Shown here piece by piece: positions 5,837 through 6,242 of a DNA stretch of 6,242 nucleotides. Numbering within the stretch: position 1 is the first letter of the stretch; each line of letters opens with the position of its first letter. The DNA lies in contig JBIOWI010000301.1 of assembly GCA_044868325.1 (NCBI GenBank), positions 1-6,242 on the forward strand. Direction: 5' to 3'. Source of the DNA: AWTP1-13 sp044868325. Its GTDB lineage: Bacteria > Pseudomonadota > Alphaproteobacteria > Rhizobiales > Hyphomicrobiaceae. The notes below the pieces were generated by a model that had not been told where the DNA came from, did not search any database, and saw only the letters and a program-made list of their open reading frames with translations. Made by a program: the position numbers and the translations under genes.

Positions 5837-6242
5837 CATGGGCCGGCTGTGACCGTCAGTCTTGCGGGCGCGCCCTTCCTTCACGGTTGTGCGCTGCCCG
5901 CGGCGGCCGAACGCATAGGCGCCGGCATAGATCGGATTCTGCAGAACCTGCAACACCGTGTGGTAGGCCGGCGGCTTCCACACGATCCGGCACGCAACCG
6001 AGTTGCGCTCCACGACCGGCATGGCCAGCTCGGCCTGCCTTGCCCACAGGAACACCTGCCGCGCGCTGCCCAGCTCGCGGAACTTGGCGAGCACGAGACG
6101 GATCACGCCGGTGACACGCTCGTCCGGGTCCATCTCGATGCGGCCGGCATCGCTCCAGCAGAAGCCGGGCGGCAGCGTGAAGCGAAGCTCGCCACGCTTG
6201 GCCTTCGAGTCGCGGGCCGCGAGCCCGCGCTGGCGCAGCAGG
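5837..6242 (-). pseudogene. Large serine recombinase fragment, truncated at its 3' end
   Basis: Reading leftward from the window edge there is an open frame of about 135 codons resembling the Recombinase domain of large serine recombinases of the resolvase/invertase superfamily. It contains LLRQRGLAARDSKAKRGEL at the edge, then RFTLPPGFCW, DPDERV, IRLVLAKFRELGSARQVFLW, KPPAYHTVLQVLQNPIYAGA and YAFGR. In relatives this follows the N-terminal catalytic domain, which would lie beyond 6242. After GHSRPM (Met codon 5837-5839) the similarity stops; relatives continue with W-VLI-DHH-GYI and a zinc-ribbon region. The frame stays open on the strand opposite sucD but there encodes only antisense sequence. 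The C-terminal half is therefore missing and the gene is probably a remnant. The serine active site cannot be judged here. Confidence 0.75.

Overview
The window is high-GC DNA with a TCA-cycle core: malate dehydrogenase (mdh), succinyl-CoA synthetase beta (sucC) and succinyl-CoA synthetase alpha (sucD), all on the + strand. The Mdh sequence (320 aa from its best start), the SucC length (399 aa, with about ten extra residues after the GGRGKGK loop) and the mdh-sucC-sucD order point to an alphaproteobacterium, perhaps Rhodospirillales-like. The genus cannot be told from this sequence.

Layout. Positions 1-160 hold several copies of a GGGGTC(T/A)GACCCC palindrome in direct and inverted orientation, like REP/BIME repeats. 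mdh follows (216-1178). Next is an intergenic inverted pair of heptanucleotide arrays (1188-1279) that can form a 26-bp hairpin or G-quadruplexes. Then comes a RidA-family gene (1315-1701). A short leader (1702-1803) contains a 23-bp palindrome and a hairpin over the start codon, ahead of sucC (1804-3003). Where sucD would normally follow there are instead 1.9 kb of other genes: two paralogous small exported proteins of unknown function (3005-3616 and 3613-4176, joined by an ATGA overlap) and a complete VapBC-type toxin-antitoxin pair (4233-4866) with its own promoter and operator. sucD (4901-5821) comes next. Right after its stop there is another copy of the palindrome, and on the - strand a 3'-truncated fragment of a large serine recombinase that runs off the window edge.

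How the parts relate. Mdh and SucCD belong to one pathway and are probably co-regulated. RidA removes reactive enamine/imine by-products and is a plausible housekeeping neighbour. The striking point is that the two subunits of one obligate enzyme complex are separated by accessory genes, including an addiction module. No terminator is visible between vapC and sucD (34 nt), so the vapBC promoter may contribute to sucD transcription. The recombinase remnant and REP-like repeats mark both flanks as recombinationally active. No tRNA, rRNA or CRISPR array was seen.
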